64,000 nucleotides of DNA from Ampullaceana balthica (taxonomy: Eukaryota > Mollusca > Gastropoda > Lymnaeidae): positions 2,219,508-2,283,507 of the forward strand of contig CALYLW010000040.1 in NCBI GenBank assembly GCA_944989445.1, in the 5' to 3' direction. This document shows, one piece after another, positions 43,085 to 58,000 of the stretch (positions are counted from its first letter, which is position 1; the number at the start of each line of letters is the position of its first letter). Made by a program: the position numbers and the translations under genes. The notes under the pieces were generated by a model that saw only the letters and a program-made list of their open reading frames with translations, was not told where the DNA came from and did no database searches.

Positions 43085-46000
43085 GTAGTAAAGTCTGTTT
43101 GTTAGAGGGAGGGCCACTTTATTCTGGTCATGTCTGTTTGTTAGCTGGAGGGCCACTTTATTCTGGTCATGTCTGTTTGTTAGCTGGAGGGCCACTTTAT
43201 TCTGGTCATGTCTGTTTGTTAGCTGGAGGGCCACTTTATTCTGGTCATGTCTGTTTGTTAACTGGAGGACCCCTTTATTCTGGTCATGTCTGTTTGTTAG
43301 CTGGAGGACCACTTTATTCTGGTCATGTCTGTTTGTTAACTGGAGGACCACTTTATTCTGGTCATGTCTGTTTGTTAGCTAAAGGACCACTTTATTCTGG
43401 TCATGTCTGTTTGTTAGCTGGAGGACCACTTTATTCTGGTCATGTCTGTTTGTTAGCTTGAGGACCACTTTATTCTGGTCATGTCTGTTTGTTAGCTAAA
43501 GGACCACTTTATTCTGGTCATGTCTGTTTGTTAGCTAAAGGACCACTTTATTCTGGTCATGTCTGTTTGTTAGCTAAAGGACCACTTTATTCTGGTCATG
43601 TCTGTTTGTTAGCTTGAGGACCACTTTATTCTGGTCATGTCTGTTTGTTAGCTAAAGGACCACTTTATTCTGATCATGTCTGTTTGTTAGCTAAAGGACC
43701 ACTTTATTCTGATCATGTCTGTTTGTTAGCTAAAGGACCACTTTATTCTGGTCATGTCTGTTTGTTAGCTAAAGGACCACTTTATTCTGGTCATGTCTGT
43801 TTGTTAGCTAAAGGACCACTTTATTCTGATCATGTCTGTTTGTTAGCTAAAGGACCACTTTATTCTGGTCATGTCTGTTTGTTAGCTAAAGGACCACTTT
43901 ATTCTGGTCATGTCTGTTTGTTAGCTAAAGGACCACTTTATTCTGGTCATGTCTGTTTGTTAGCTAAAGGACCACTTTATTCTGGTCATGTCTGTTTGTT
44001 AGCTAAAGGACCACTTTATTCTGGTCATGTCTGTTTGTTAGCTAAAGGACCACTTTATTCTGATCATGTCTGTTTGTTAGCTAAAGGACCACTTTATTCT
44101 GATCATGTCTGTTTGTTAGCTGGAGGACCACTTTATTCTGGTCATGTCTGTTTGTTAGCTAAAGGACCACTTTATTCTGGTCATGTCTGTTTGTTAGCTA
44201 AAGGACCCCTTTATTCTGGTCATGTCTGTTTGTTAGCTAAAGGACCACTTTATTCTGATCATGTCTGTTTGTTAGCTAAAGGACCACTTTATTCTGGTCA
44301 TGTCTGTTTGTTAGCTGGAGGACCACTTTATTCTGGTCATGTCTGTTTGTTAGCTAAATGACCACTTTATTCTGGTCATGTCTGTTTGTTAGCTAAAGGA
44401 CCACTTTATTCTGGTCATGTCTGTTTGTTAGCTAAAGGACCACTTTATTCTGGTCATGTCTGTTTGTTAGCTAAAGGACCACTTTATTCTGATCATGTCT
44501 GTTTGTTAGCTAAAGGACCACTTTATTCTGGTCATGTCTGTTTGTTAGCTAAAGGACCACTTTATTCTGGTCATGTCTGTTTGTTAGCTAAAGGACCACT
44601 TTATTCTGGTCATGTCTGTTTGTTAGCTGGAGGACCACTTTATTCTGGTCATGTCTGTTTGTTAGCTAAAGGACCACTTTATTCTGGTCATGTCTGTTTG
44701 TTAGCTAAAGGACCACTTTATTCTGATCATGTCTGTTTGTTAGCTAAAGGACCACTTTATTCTGGTCATGTCTGTTTGTTAGCTAAAGGACCACTTTATT
44801 CTGATCATGTCTGTTTGTTAGCTAAAGGACCACTTTATTCTGGTCATGTCTGTTTGTTAGCTGGAGGACCACTTTATTCTGGTCATGTCTGTTTGTTAGC
44901 TAAAGGACAAATTTATTCTGATCATGTCTGTTTGTTAGCTAAAGGACCACTTTATTCTGGTCATTTCTGTTTGTTAGCTGGAGGACCACTTTATTCTGGT
45001 CATGTCTGTTTGTTAGCTAAAGGACCACTTTATTCTGGTCATGTCTGTTTGTTAGCTAAAGGACCACTTTATTCTGGTCATGTCTGTTTGTTAGCTAAAG
45101 GACCACTTTATTCTGATCATGTCTGTTTGTTAGCTAAAGGACCACTTTATTCTGGTCATGTCTGTTTGTTAGCTAAAGGACCACTTTATTCTGGTCATGT
45201 CTGTTTGTTAGCTAAAGGACCACTTTATTCTGATCATGTCTGTTTGTTAGCTAAAGGACCACTTTATTCTGGTCATGTCTGTTTGTTAGCTAAAGGACCA
45301 CTTTATTCTGGTCATGTCTGTTTGTTAGCTAAAGGACCACTTTATTCTGATCATGTCTGTTTGTTAGCTAAAGGACCACTTTATTCTGGTCATGTCTGTT
45401 TGTTAGCTGAAAGGACCACTTTATTCTGGTCATGTCTGTTTGTTAGCTAAAGGACCACTTTATTCTGGTCATGTCTGTTTGTTAGCTAAAGGACCACTTT
45501 ATTCTGGTCATGTCTGTTTGTTAGCTAAAGGACCACTTTATTCTGATCATGTCTGTTTGTTAGCTAAAGGACCACTTTATTCTGGTCATGTCTGTTTGTT
45601 AGCTAAAGGACCACTTTATTCTGATCATGTCTGTTTGTTAGCTAAAGGACCACTTTATTCTGGTCATGTCTGTTTGTTAGCTAAAGGACCACTTTATTCT
45701 GGTCATGTCTGTTTGTTAGCTAAAGGACCACTTTATTCTGGTCATGTCTGTTTGTTAGCTAAAGGACCACTTTATTCTGGTCATGTCTGTTTGTTAGCTA
45801 AAGGACCACTTTATTCTGATCATGTCTGTTTGTTAGCTAAAGGACCACTTTATTCTGGTCATGTCTGTTTGTTAGCTAAAGGACCACTTTATTCTGGTCA
45901 TGTCTGTTTGTTAGCTAAAGGACCACTTTATTCTGGTCATGTCTGTTTGTTAGCTAAAGGACCACTTTATTCTGGTCATGTCTGTTTGTTAGCTAAAGGA

Positions 46001-49000
46001 CCACTTTATTCTGGTCATGTCTGTTTGTTAGCTAAAGGACCACTTTATTCTGATCATGTCTGTTTGTTAGCTAAAGGACCACTTTATTCTGGTCATGTCT
46101 GTTTGTTAGCTAAAGGACCACTTTATTCTGATCATGTCTGTTTGTTAGCTAAAGGACCACTTTATTCTGGTCATGTCTGTTTGTTAGCTAAAGGACCACT
46201 TTATTCTGGTCATGTCTGTTTGTTAGCTAAAGGACCACTTTATTCTGGTCATGTCTGTTTGTTAGCTAAAGGACCACTTTATTCTGGTCATGTCTGTTTG
46301 TTAGCTAAAGGACCACTTTATTCTGGTCATGTCTGTTTGTTAGCTAAAGGACCACTTTATTCTGGTCATGTCTGTTTGTTAGCTAAAGGACCACTTTATT
46401 CTGGTCATGTCTGTTTGTTAGCTAAAGGACCACTTTATTCTGGTCATGTCTGTTTGTTAGCTAAAGGACCACTTTATTCTGGTCATGTCTGTTTGTTAGC
46501 TAAAGGACCACTTTATTCTGATCATGTCTGTTTGTTAGCTAAAGGACCACTTTATTCTGGTCATGTCTGTTTGTTAGCTAAAGGACCACTTTATTCTGGT
46601 CATGTCTGTTTGTTAGCTAAAGGACCACTTTATTCTGATCATGTCTGTTTGTTAGCTAAAGGACCACTTTATTCTGGTCATGTCTGTTTGTTAGCTAAAG
46701 GACCACTTTATTCTGGTCATGTCTGTTTGTTAGCTAAAGGACCACTTTATTCTGATCATGTCTGTTTGTTAGCTAAAGGACCACTTTATTCTGGTCATGT
46801 CTGTTTGTTAGCTAAAGGACCACTTTATTCTGGTCATGTCTGTTTGTTAGCTAAAGGACCACTTTATTCTGGTCATGTCTGTTTGTTAGCTAAAGGACCA
46901 CTTTATTCTGGTCATGTCTGTTTGTTAGCTAAAGGACCACTTTATTCTGATCATGTCTGTTTGTTAGCTAAAGGACCACTTTATTCTGGTCATGTCTGTT
47001 TGTTAGCTAAAGGACCACTTTATTCTGGTCATGTCTGTTTGTTAGCTAAAGGACCACTTTATTCTGATCATGTCTGTTTGTTAGCTAAAGGACCACTTTA
47101 TTCTGGTCATGTCTGTTTGTTAGCTAAAGGACCACTTTATTCTGGTCATGTCTGTTTGTTAGCTAAAGGACCACTTTATTCTGATCATGTCTGTTTGTTA
47201 GCTAAAGGACCACTTTATTCTGGTCATGTCTGTTTGTTAGCTAAAGGACCACTTTATTCTGGTCATGTCTGTTTGTTAGCTAAAGGACCACTTTATTCTG
47301 GTCATGTCTGTTTGTTAGCTAAAGGACCACTTTATTCTGGTCATGTCTGTTTGTTAGCTAAAGGACCACTTTATTCTGTCATGTCTGTTTGTTAGCTAAA
47401 GGACCACTTTATTCTGGTCATGTCTGTTTGTTAGCTAAAGGACCACTTTATTCTGGTCATGTCTGTTTGTTAGCTAAAGGACCACTTTATTCTGGTCATG
47501 TCTGTTTGTTAGCTAAAGGACCACTTTATTCTGGTCATGTCTGTTTGTTAGCTAAAGGACCACTTTATTCTGGTCATGTCTGTTTGTTAGCTAAAGGACC
47601 ACTTTATTCTGGTCATGTCTGTTTGTTAGCTAAAGGACCACTTTATTCTGGTCATGTCTGTTTGTTAGCTAAAGGACCACTTTATTCTGTCATGTCTGTT
47701 TGTTAGCTAAAGGACCACTTTATTCTGGTCATGTCTGTTTGTTAGCTAAAGGACCACTTTATTCTGGTCATGTCTGTTTGTTAGCTAAAGGACCACTTTA
47801 TTCTGGTCATGTCTGTTTGTTAGCTAAAGGACCACTTTATTCTGGTCATGTCTGTTTGTTAGCTAAAGGACCACTTTATTCTGATCATGTCTGTTTGTTA
47901 GCTAAAGGACCACTTTATTCTGGTCATGTCTGTTTGTTAGCTAAAGGACCACTTTATTCTGGTCATGTCTGTTTGTTAGCTAAAGGACCACTTTATTCTG
48001 ATCATGTCTGTTTGTTAGCTAAAGGACCACTTTATTCTGGTCATGTCTGTTTGTTAGCTAAAGGACCACTTTATTCTGGTCATGTCTGTTTGTTAGCTAA
48101 AGGACCACTTTATTCTGGTCATGTCTGTTTGTTAGCTAAAGGACCACTTTATTCTGGTCATGTCTGTTTGTTAGCTAAAGGACCACTTTATTCTGGTCAT
48201 GTCTGTTTGTTAGCTAAAGGACCACTTTATTCTGATCATGTCTGTTTGTTAGCTAAAGGACCACTTTATTCTGGTCATGTCTGTTTGTTAGCTAAAGGAC
48301 CACTTTATTCTGGTCATGTCTGTTTGTTAGCTAAAGGACCACTTTATTCTGGTCATGTCTGTTTGTTAGCTAAAGGACCACTTTATTCTGGTCATGTCTG
48401 TTTGTTAGCTAAAGGACCACTTTATTCTGGTCATGTCTGTTTGTTAGCTAAAGGACCACTTTATTCTGGTCATGTCTGTTTGTTAGCTAAAGGACCACTT
48501 TATTCTGGTCATGTCTGTTTGTTAGCTAAAGGACCACTTTATTCTGATCATGTCTGTTTGTTAGCTAAAGGACCACTTTATTCTGGTCATGTCTGTTTGT
48601 TAGCTAAAGGACCACTTTATTCTGGTCATGTCTGTTTGTTAGCTAAAGGACCACTTTATTCTGGTCATGTCTGTTTGTTAGCTAAAGGACCACTTTATTC
48701 TGGTCATGTCTGTTTGTTAGCTAAAGGACCACTTTATTCTGGTCATGTCTGTTTGTTAGCTAAAGGACCACTTTATTCTGGTCATGTCTGTTTGTTAGCT
48801 AAAGGACCACTTTATTCTGGTCATGTCTGTTTGTTAGCTAAAGGACCACTTTATTCTGGTCATGTCTGTTTGTTAGCTAAAGGACCACTTTATTCTGGTC
48901 ATGTCTGTTTGTTAGCTAAAGGACCACTTTATTCTGGTCATGTCTGTTTGTTAGCTAAAGGACCACTTTATTCTGATCATGTCTGTTTGTTAGCTAAAGG

Positions 49001-52000
49001 ACCACTTTATTCTGGTCATGTCTGTTTGTTAGCTAAAGGACCACTTTATTCTGGTCATGTCTGTTTGTTAGCTAAAGGACCACTTTATTCTGGTCATGTC
49101 TGTTTGTTAGCTAAAGGACCACTTTATTCTGGTCATGTCTGTTTGTTAGCTAAAGGACCACTTTATTCTGGTCATGTCTGTTTGTTAGCTAAAGGACCAC
49201 TTTATTCTGGTCATGTCTGTTTGTTAGCTAAAGGACCACTTTATTCTGGTCATGTCTGTTTGTTAGCTAAAGGACCACTTTATTCTGATCATGTCTGTTT
49301 GTTAGCTAAAGGACCACTTTATTCTGGTCATGTCTGTTTGTTAGCTAAAGGACCACTTTATTCTGGTCATGTCTGTTTGTTAGCTAAAGGACCACTTTAT
49401 TCTGATCATGTCTGTTTGTTAGCTAAAGGACCACTTTATTCTGGTCATGTCTGTTTGTTAGCTAAAGGACCACTTTATTCTGGTCATGTCTGTTTGTTAG
49501 CTAAAGGACCACTTTATTCTGGTCATGTCTGTTTGTTAGCTAAAGGACCACTTTATTCTGGTCATGTCTGTTTGTTAGCTAAAGGACCACTTTATTCTGA
49601 TCATGTCTGTTTGTTAGCTAAAGGACCACTTTATTCTGGTCATGTCTGTTTGTTAGCTAAAGGACCACTTTATTCTGGTCATGTCTGTTTGTTAGCTAAA
49701 GGACCACTTTATTCTGGTCATGTCTGTTTGTTAGCTAAAGGACCACTTTATTCTGGTCATGTCTGTTTGTTAGCTAAAGGACCACTTTATTCTGGTCATG
49801 TCTGTTTGTTAGCTAAAGGACCACTTTATTCTGGTCATGTCTGTTTGTTAGCTAAAGGACCACTTTATTCTGGTCATGTCTGTTTGTTAGCTAAAGGACC
49901 ACTTTATTCTGGTCATGTCTGTTTGTTAGCTAAAGGACCACTTTATTCTGGTCATGTCTGTTTGTTAGCTAAAGGACCACTTTATTCTGGTCATGTCTGT
50001 TTGTTAGCTAAAGGACCACTTTATTCTGGTCATGTCTGTTTGTTAGCTAAAGGACCACTTTATTCTGGTCATGTCTGTTTGTTAGCTAAAGGACCACTTT
50101 ATTCTGGTCATGTCTGTTTGTTAGCTAAAGGACCACTTTATTCTGGTCATGTCTGTTTGTTAGCTAAAGGACCACTTTATTCTGGTCATGTCTGTTTGTT
50201 AGCTAAAGGACCACTTTATTCTGGTCATGTCTGTTTGTTAGCTAAAGGACCACTTTATTCTGGTCATGTCTGTTTGTTAGCTAAAGGACCACTTTATTCT
50301 GATCATGTCTGTTTGTTAGCTAAAGGACCACTTTATTCTGGTCATGTCTGTTTGTTAGCTAAAGGACCACTTTATTCTGGTCATGTCTGTTTGTTAGCTA
50401 AAGGACCACTTTATTCTGGTCATGTCTGTTTGTTAGCTAAAGGACCACTTTATTCTGGTCATGTCTGTTTGTTAGCTAAAGGACCACTTTATTCTGGTCA
50501 TGTCTGTTTGTTAGCTAAAGGACCACTTTATTCTGGTCATGTCTGTTTGTTAGCTAAAGGACCACTTTATTCTGGTCATGTCTGTTTGTTAGCTAAAGGA
50601 CCACTTTATTCTGATCATGTCTGTTTGTTAGCTAAAGGACCACTTTATTCTGGTCATGTCTGTTTGTTAGCTAGAGGACCACTTTATTCTGGTCATGTCT
50701 GTTTGTTAGCTAAAGGACCACTTTATTCTGGTCATGTCTGTTTGTTAGCTAAAGGACCACTTTATTCTGGTCATGTCTGTTTGTTAGCTAAAGGACCACT
50801 TTATTCTGGTCATGTCTGTTTGTTAGCTAAAGGACCACTTTATTCTGGTCATGTCTGTTTGTTAGCTAAAGGACCACTTTATTCTGGTCATGTCTGTTTG
50901 TTAGCTAAAGGACCACTTTATTCTGGTCATGTCTGTTTGTTAGCTAAAGGACCACTTTATTCTGGTCATGTCTGTTTGTTAGCTAAAGGACCACTTTATT
51001 CTGGTCATGTCTGTTTGTTAGCTAAAGGACCACTTTATTCTGGTCATGTCTGTTTGTTAGCTAAAGGACCACTTTATTCTGGTCATGTCTGTTTGTTAGC
51101 TAAAGGACCACTTTATTCTGATCATGTCTGTTTGTTAGCTAAAGGACCACTTTATTCTGGTCATGTCTGTTTGTTAGCTAAAGGACCACTTTATTCTGGT
51201 CATGTCTGTTTGTTAGCTAAAGGACCACTTTATTCTGATCATGTCTGTTTGTTAGCTAAAGGACCACTTTATTCTGGTCATGTCTGTTTGTTAGCTAAAG
51301 GACCACTTTATTCTGGTCATGTCTGTTTGTTAGCTAAAGGACCACTTTATTCTGGTCATGTCTGTTTGTTAGCTAAAGGACCACTTTATTCTGGTCATGT
51401 CTGTTTGTTAGCTAAAGGACCACTTTATTCTGATCATGTCTGTTTGTTAGCTAAAGGACCACTTTATTCTGGTCATGTCTGTTTGTTAGCTAAAGGACCA
51501 CTTTATTCTGGTCATGTCTGTTTGTTAGCTAAAGGACCACTTTATTCTGGTCATGTCTGTTTGTTAGCTAAAGGACCACTTTATTCTGGTCATGTCTGTT
51601 TGTTAGCTAAAGGACCACTTTATTCTGGTCATGTCTGTTTGTTAGCTAAAGGACCACTTTATTCTGGTCATGTCTGTTTGTTAGCTAAAGGACCACTTTA
51701 TTCTGGTCATGTCTGTTTGTTAGCTAAAGGACCACTTTATTCTGGTCATGTCTGTTTGTTAGCTAAAGGACCACTTTATTCTGGTCATGTCTGTTTGTTA
51801 GCTAAAGGACCACTTTATTCTGGTCATGTCTGTTTGTTAGCTAAAGGACCACTTTATTCTGATCATGTCTGTTTGTTAGCTAAAGGACCACTTTATTCTG
51901 GTCATGTCTGTTTGTTAGCTAAAGGACCACTTTATTCTGGTCATGTCTGTTTGTTAGCTAAAGGACCACTTTATTCTGGTCATGTCTGTTTGTTAGCTAA

Positions 52001-55000
52001 AGGACCACTTTATTCTGGTCATGTCTGTTTGTTAGCTAAAGGACCACTTTATTCTGGTCATGTCTGTTTGTTAGCTAAAGGACCACTTTATTCTGGTCAT
52101 GTCTGTTTGTTAGCTAAAGGACCACTTTATTCTGGTCATGTCTGTTTGTTAGCTAAAGGACCACTTTATTCTGGTCATGTCTGTTTGTTAGCTAAAGGAC
52201 CACTTTATTCTGGTCATGTCTGTTTGTTAGCTAAAGGACCACTTTATTCTGGTCATGTCTGTTTGTTAGCTAAAGGACCACTTTATTCTGGTCATGTCTG
52301 TTTGTTAGCTAAAGGACCACTTTATTCTGGTCATGTCTGTTTGTTAGCTAAAGGACCACTTTATTCTGGTCATGTCTGTTTGTTAGCTAAAGGACCACTT
52401 TATTCTGGTCATGTCTGTTTGTTAGCTAAAGGACCACTTTATTCTGGTCATGTCTGTTTGTTAGCTAAAGGACCACTTTATTCTGGTCATGTCTGTTTGT
52501 TAGCTAAAGGACCACTTTATTCTGGTCATGTCTGTTTGTTAGCTAAAGGACCACTTTATTCTGGTCATGTCTGTTTGTTAGCTAAAGGACCACTTTATTC
52601 TGGTCATGTCTGTTTGTTAGCTAAAGGACCACTTTATTCTGGTCATGTCTGTTTGTTAGCTAAAGGACCACTTTATTCTGGTCATGTCTGTTTGTTAGCT
52701 AAAGGACCACTTTATTCTGGTCATGTCTGTTTGTTAGCTAAAGGACCACTTTATTCTGGTCATGTCTGTTTGTTAGCTAAAGGACCACTTTATTCTGGTC
52801 ATGTCTGTTTGTTAGCTAAAGGACCACTTTATTCTGGTCATGTCTGTTTGTTAGCTAAAGGACCACTTTATTCTGGTCATGTCTGTTTGTTAGCTAAAGG
52901 ACCACTTTATTCTGGTCATGTCTGTTTGTTAGCTAAAGGACCACTTTATTCTGGTCATGTCTGTTTGTTAGCTAAAGGACCACTTTATTCTGGTCATGTC
53001 TGTTTGTTAGCTAAAGGACCACTTTATTCTGGTCATGTCTGTTTGTTAGCTAAAGGACCACTTTATTCTGGTCATGTCTGTTTGTTAGCTAAAGGACCAC
53101 TTTATTCTGGTCATGTCTGTTTGTTAGCTAAAGGACCACTTTATTCTGGTCATGTCTGTTTGTTAGCTAAAGGACCACTTTATTCTGGTCATGTCTGTTT
53201 GTTAGCTAAAGGACCACTTTATTCTGGTCATGTCTGTTTGTTAGCTAAAGGACCACTTTATTCTGGTCATGTCTGTTTGTTAGCTAAAGGACCACTTTAT
53301 TCTGGTCATGTCTGTTTGTTAGCTAAAGGACCACTTTATTCTGGTCATGTCTGTTTGTTAGCTAAAGGACCACTTTATTCTGGTCATGTCTGTTTGTTAG
53401 CTAAAGGACCACTTTATTCTGGTCATGTCTGTTTGTTAGCTAAAGGACCACTTTATTCTGGTCATGTCTGTTTGTTAGCTAAAGGACCACTTTATTCTGG
53501 TCATGTCTGTTTGTTAGCTAAAGGACCACTTTATTCTGGTCATGTCTGTTTGTTAGCTAAAGGACCACTTTATTCTGGTCATGTCTGTTTGTTAGCTAAA
53601 GGACCACTTTATTCTGGTCATGTCTGTTTGTTAGCTAAAGGACCACTTTATTCTGGTCATGTCTGTTTGTTAGCTAAAGGACCACTTTATTCTGATCATG
53701 TCTGTTTGTTAGCTAAAGGACCACTTTATTCTGGTCATGTCTGTTTGTTAGCTAAAGGACCACTTTATTCTGGTCATGTCTGTTTGTTAGCTAAAGGACC
53801 ACTTTATTCTGGTCATGTCTGTTTGTTAGCTAAAGGACCACTTTATTCTGGTCATGTCTGTTTGTTAGCTAAAGGACCACTTTATTCTGGTCATGTCTGT
53901 TTGTTAGCTAAAGGACCACTTTATTCTGGTCATGTCTGTTTGTTAGCTAAAGGACCACTTTATTCTGGTCATGTCTGTTTGTTAGCTAAAGGACCACTTT
54001 ATTCTGGTCATGTCTGTTTGTTAGCTAAAGGACCACTTTATTCTGATCATGTCTGTTTGTTAGCTAAAGGACCACTTTATTCTGGTCATGTCTGTTTGTT
54101 AGCTAAAGGACCACTTTATTCTGGTCATGTCTGTTTGTTAGCTAAAGGACCACTTTATTCTGGTCATGTCTGTTTGTTAGCTAAAGGACCACTTTATTCT
54201 GGTCATGTCTGTTTGTTAGCTAAAGGACCACTTTATTCTGGTCATGTCTGTTTGTTAGCTAAAGGACCACTTTATTCTGGTCATGTCTGTTTGTTAGCTA
54301 AAGGACCACTTTATTCTGGTCATGTCTGTTTGTTAGCTAAAGGACCACTTTATTCTGGTCATGTCTGTTTGTTAGCTAAAGGACCACTTTATTCTGGTCA
54401 TGTCTGTTTGTTAGCTAAAGGACCACTTTATTCTGATCATGTCTGTTTGTTAGCTAAAGGACCACTTTATTCTGGTCATGTCTGTTTGTTAGCTAAAGGA
54501 CCACTTTATTCTGGTCATGTCTGTTTGTTAGCTAAAGGACCACTTTATTCTGGTCATGTCTGTTTGTTAGCTAAAGGACCACTTTATTCTGGTCATGTCT
54601 GTTTGTTAGCTAAAGGACCACTTTATTCTGGTCATGTCTGTTTGTTAGCTAAAGGACCACTTTATTCTGGTCATGTCTGTTTGTTAGCTAAAGGACCACT
54701 TTATTCTGGTCATGTCTGTTTGTTAGCTAAAGGACCACTTTATTCTGGTCATGTCTGTTTGTTAGCTAAAGGACCACTTTATTCTGGTCATGTCTGTTTG
54801 TTAGCTAAAGGACCACTTTATTCTGGTCATGTCTGTTTGTTAGCTAAAGGACCACTTTATTCTGGTCATGTCTGTTTGTTAGCTAAAGGACCACTTTATT
54901 CTGGTCATGTCTGTTTGTTAGCTAAAGGACCACTTTATTCTGATCATGTCTGTTTGTTAGCTAAAGGACCACTTTATTCTGGTCATGTCTGTTTGTTAGC

Positions 55001-58000
55001 TAAAGGACCACTTTATTCTGGTCATGTCTGTTTGTTAGCTAAAGGACCACTTTATTCTGGTCATGTCTGTTTGTTAGCTAAAGGACCACTTTATTCTGGT
55101 CATGTCTGTTTGTTAGCTAAAGGACCACTTTATTCTGGTCATGTCTGTTTGTTAGCTAAAGGACCACTTTATTCTGGTCATGTCTGTTTGTTAGCTAAAG
55201 GACCACTTTATTCTGGTCATGTCTGTTTGTTAGCTAAAGGACCACTTTATTCTGTCATGTCTGTTTGTTAGCTAAAGGACCACTTTATTCTGGTCATGTC
55301 TGTTTGTTAGCTAAAGGACCACTTTATTCTGGTCATGTCTGTTTGTTAGCTAAAGGACCACTTTATTCTGATCATGTCTGTTTGTTAGCTAAAGGACCAC
55401 TTTATTCTGGTCATGTCTGTTTGTTAGCTAAAGGACCACTTTATTCTGGTCATGTCTGTTTGTTAGCTAAAGGACCACTTTATTCTGATCATGTCTGTTT
55501 GTTAGCTAAAGGACCACTTTATTCTGGTCATGTCTGTTTGTTAGCTAAAGGACCACTTTATTCTGGTCATGTCTGTTTGTTAGCTAAAGGACCACTTTAT
55601 TCTGGTCATGTCTGTTTGTTAGCTAAAGGACCACTTTATTCTGGTCATGTCTGTTTGTTAGCTAAAGGACCACTTTATTCTGGTCATGTCTGTTTGTTAG
55701 CTAAAGGACCACTTTATTCTGGTCATGTCTGTTTGTTAGCTAAAGGACCACTTTATTCTGATCATGTCTGTTTGTTAGCTAAAGGACCACTTTATTCTGG
55801 TCATGTCTGTTTGTTAGCTAAAGGACCACTTTATTCTGGTCATGTCTGTTTGTTAGCTAAAGGACCACTTTATTCTGGTCATGTCTGTTTGTTAGCTAAA
55901 GGACCACTTTATTCTGGTCATGTCTGTTTGTTAGCTAAAGGACCACTTTATTCTGATCATGTCTGTTTGTTAGCTAAAGGACCACTTTATTCTGGTCATG
56001 TCTGTTTGTTAGCTAAAGGACCACTTTATTCTGGTCATGTCTGTTTGTTAGCTAAAGGACCACTTTATTCTGGTCATGTCTGTTTGTTAGCTAAAGGACC
56101 ACTTTATTCTGGTCATGTCTGTTTGTTAGCTAAAGGACCACTTTATTCTGGTCATGTCTGTTTGTTAGCTAAAGGACCACTTTATTCTGGTCATGTCTGT
56201 TTGTTAGCTAAAGGACCACTTTATTCTGGTCATGTCTGTTTGTTAGCTAAAGGACCACTTTATTCTGGTCATGTCTGTTTGTTAGCTAAAGGACCACTTT
56301 ATTCTGGTCATGTCTGTTTGTTAGCTAAAGGACCACTTTATTCTGGTCATGTCTGTTTGTTAGCTAAAGGACCACTTTATTCTGATCATGTCTGTTTGTT
56401 AGCTAAAGGACCACTTTATTCTGGTCATGTCTGTTTGTTAGCTAAAGGACCACTTTATTCTGGTCATGTCTGTTTGTTAGCTAAAGGACCACTTTATTCT
56501 GGTCATGTCTGTTTGTTAGCTAAAGGACCACTTTATTCTGGTCATGTCTGTTTGTTAGCTAAAGGACCACTTTATTCTGGTCATGTCTGTTTGTTAGCTA
56601 AAGGACCACTTTATTCTGGTCATGTCTGTTTGTTAGCTAAAGGACCACTTTATTCTGGTCATGTCTGTTTGTTAGCTAAAGGACCACTTTATTCTGGTCA
56701 TGTCTGTTTGTTAGCTAAAGGACCACTTTATTCTGGTCATGTCTGTTTGTTAGCTAAAGGACCACTTTATTCTGGTCATGTCTGTTTGTTAGCTAAAGGA
56801 CCACTTTATTCTGGTCATGTCTGTTTGTTAGCTAAAGGACCACTTTATTCTGGTCATGTCTGTTTGTTAGCTAAAGGACCACTTTATTCTGGTCATGTCT
56901 GTTTGTTAGCTAAAGGACCACTTTATTCTGGTCATGTCTGTTTGTTAGCTAAAGGACCACTTTATTCTGGTCATGTCTGTTTGTTAGCTAAAGGACCACT
57001 TTATTCTGGTCATGTCTGTTTGTTAGCTAAAGGACCACTTTATTCTGGTCATGTCTGTTTGTTAGCTAAAGGACCACTTTATTCTGGTCATGTCTGTTTG
57101 TTAGCTAAAGGACCACTTTATTCTGGTCATGTCTGTTTGTTAGCTAAAGGACCACTTTATTCTGGTCATGTCTGTTTGTTAGCTAAAGGACCACTTTATT
57201 CTGATCATGTCTGTTTGTTAGCTAAAGGACCACTTTATTCTGGTCATGTCTGTTTGTTAGCTAAAGGACCACTTTATTCTGGTCATGTCTGTTTGTTAGC
57301 TAAAGGACCACTTTATTCTGGTCATGTCTGTTTGTTAGCTAAAGGACCACTTTATTCTGGTCATGTCTGTTTGTTAGCTAAAGGACCACTTTATTCTGGT
57401 CATGTCTGTTTGTTAGCTAAAGGACCACTTTATTCTGATCATGTCTGTTTGTTAGCTAAAGGACCACTTTATTCTGGTCATGTCTGTTTGTTAGCTGAAA
57501 GGACCACTTTATTCTGGTCATGTCTGTTTGTTAGCTAAAGGACCACTTTATTCTGGTCATGTCTGTTTGTTAGCTAAAGGACCACTTTATTCTGGTCATG
57601 TCTGTTTGTTAGCTAAAGGACCACTTTATTCTGGTCATGTCTGTTTGTTAGCTAAAGGACCACTTTATTCTGGTCATGTCTGTTTGTTAGCTAAAGGACC
57701 ACTTTATTCTGGTCATGTCTGTTTGTTAGCTAAAGGACCACTTTATTCTGATCATGTCTGTTTGTTAGCTAAAGGACCACTTTATTCTGGTCATGTCTGT
57801 TTGTTAGCTAAAGGACCACTTTATTCTGGTCATGTCTGTTTGTTAGCTAAAGGACCACTTTATTCTGGTCATGTCTGTTTGTTAGCTAAAGGACCACTTT
57901 ATTCTGGTCATGTCTGTTTGTTAGCTAAAGGACCACTTTATTCTGATCATGTCTGTTTGTTAGCTAAAGGACCACTTTATTCTGGTCATGTCTGTTTGTT

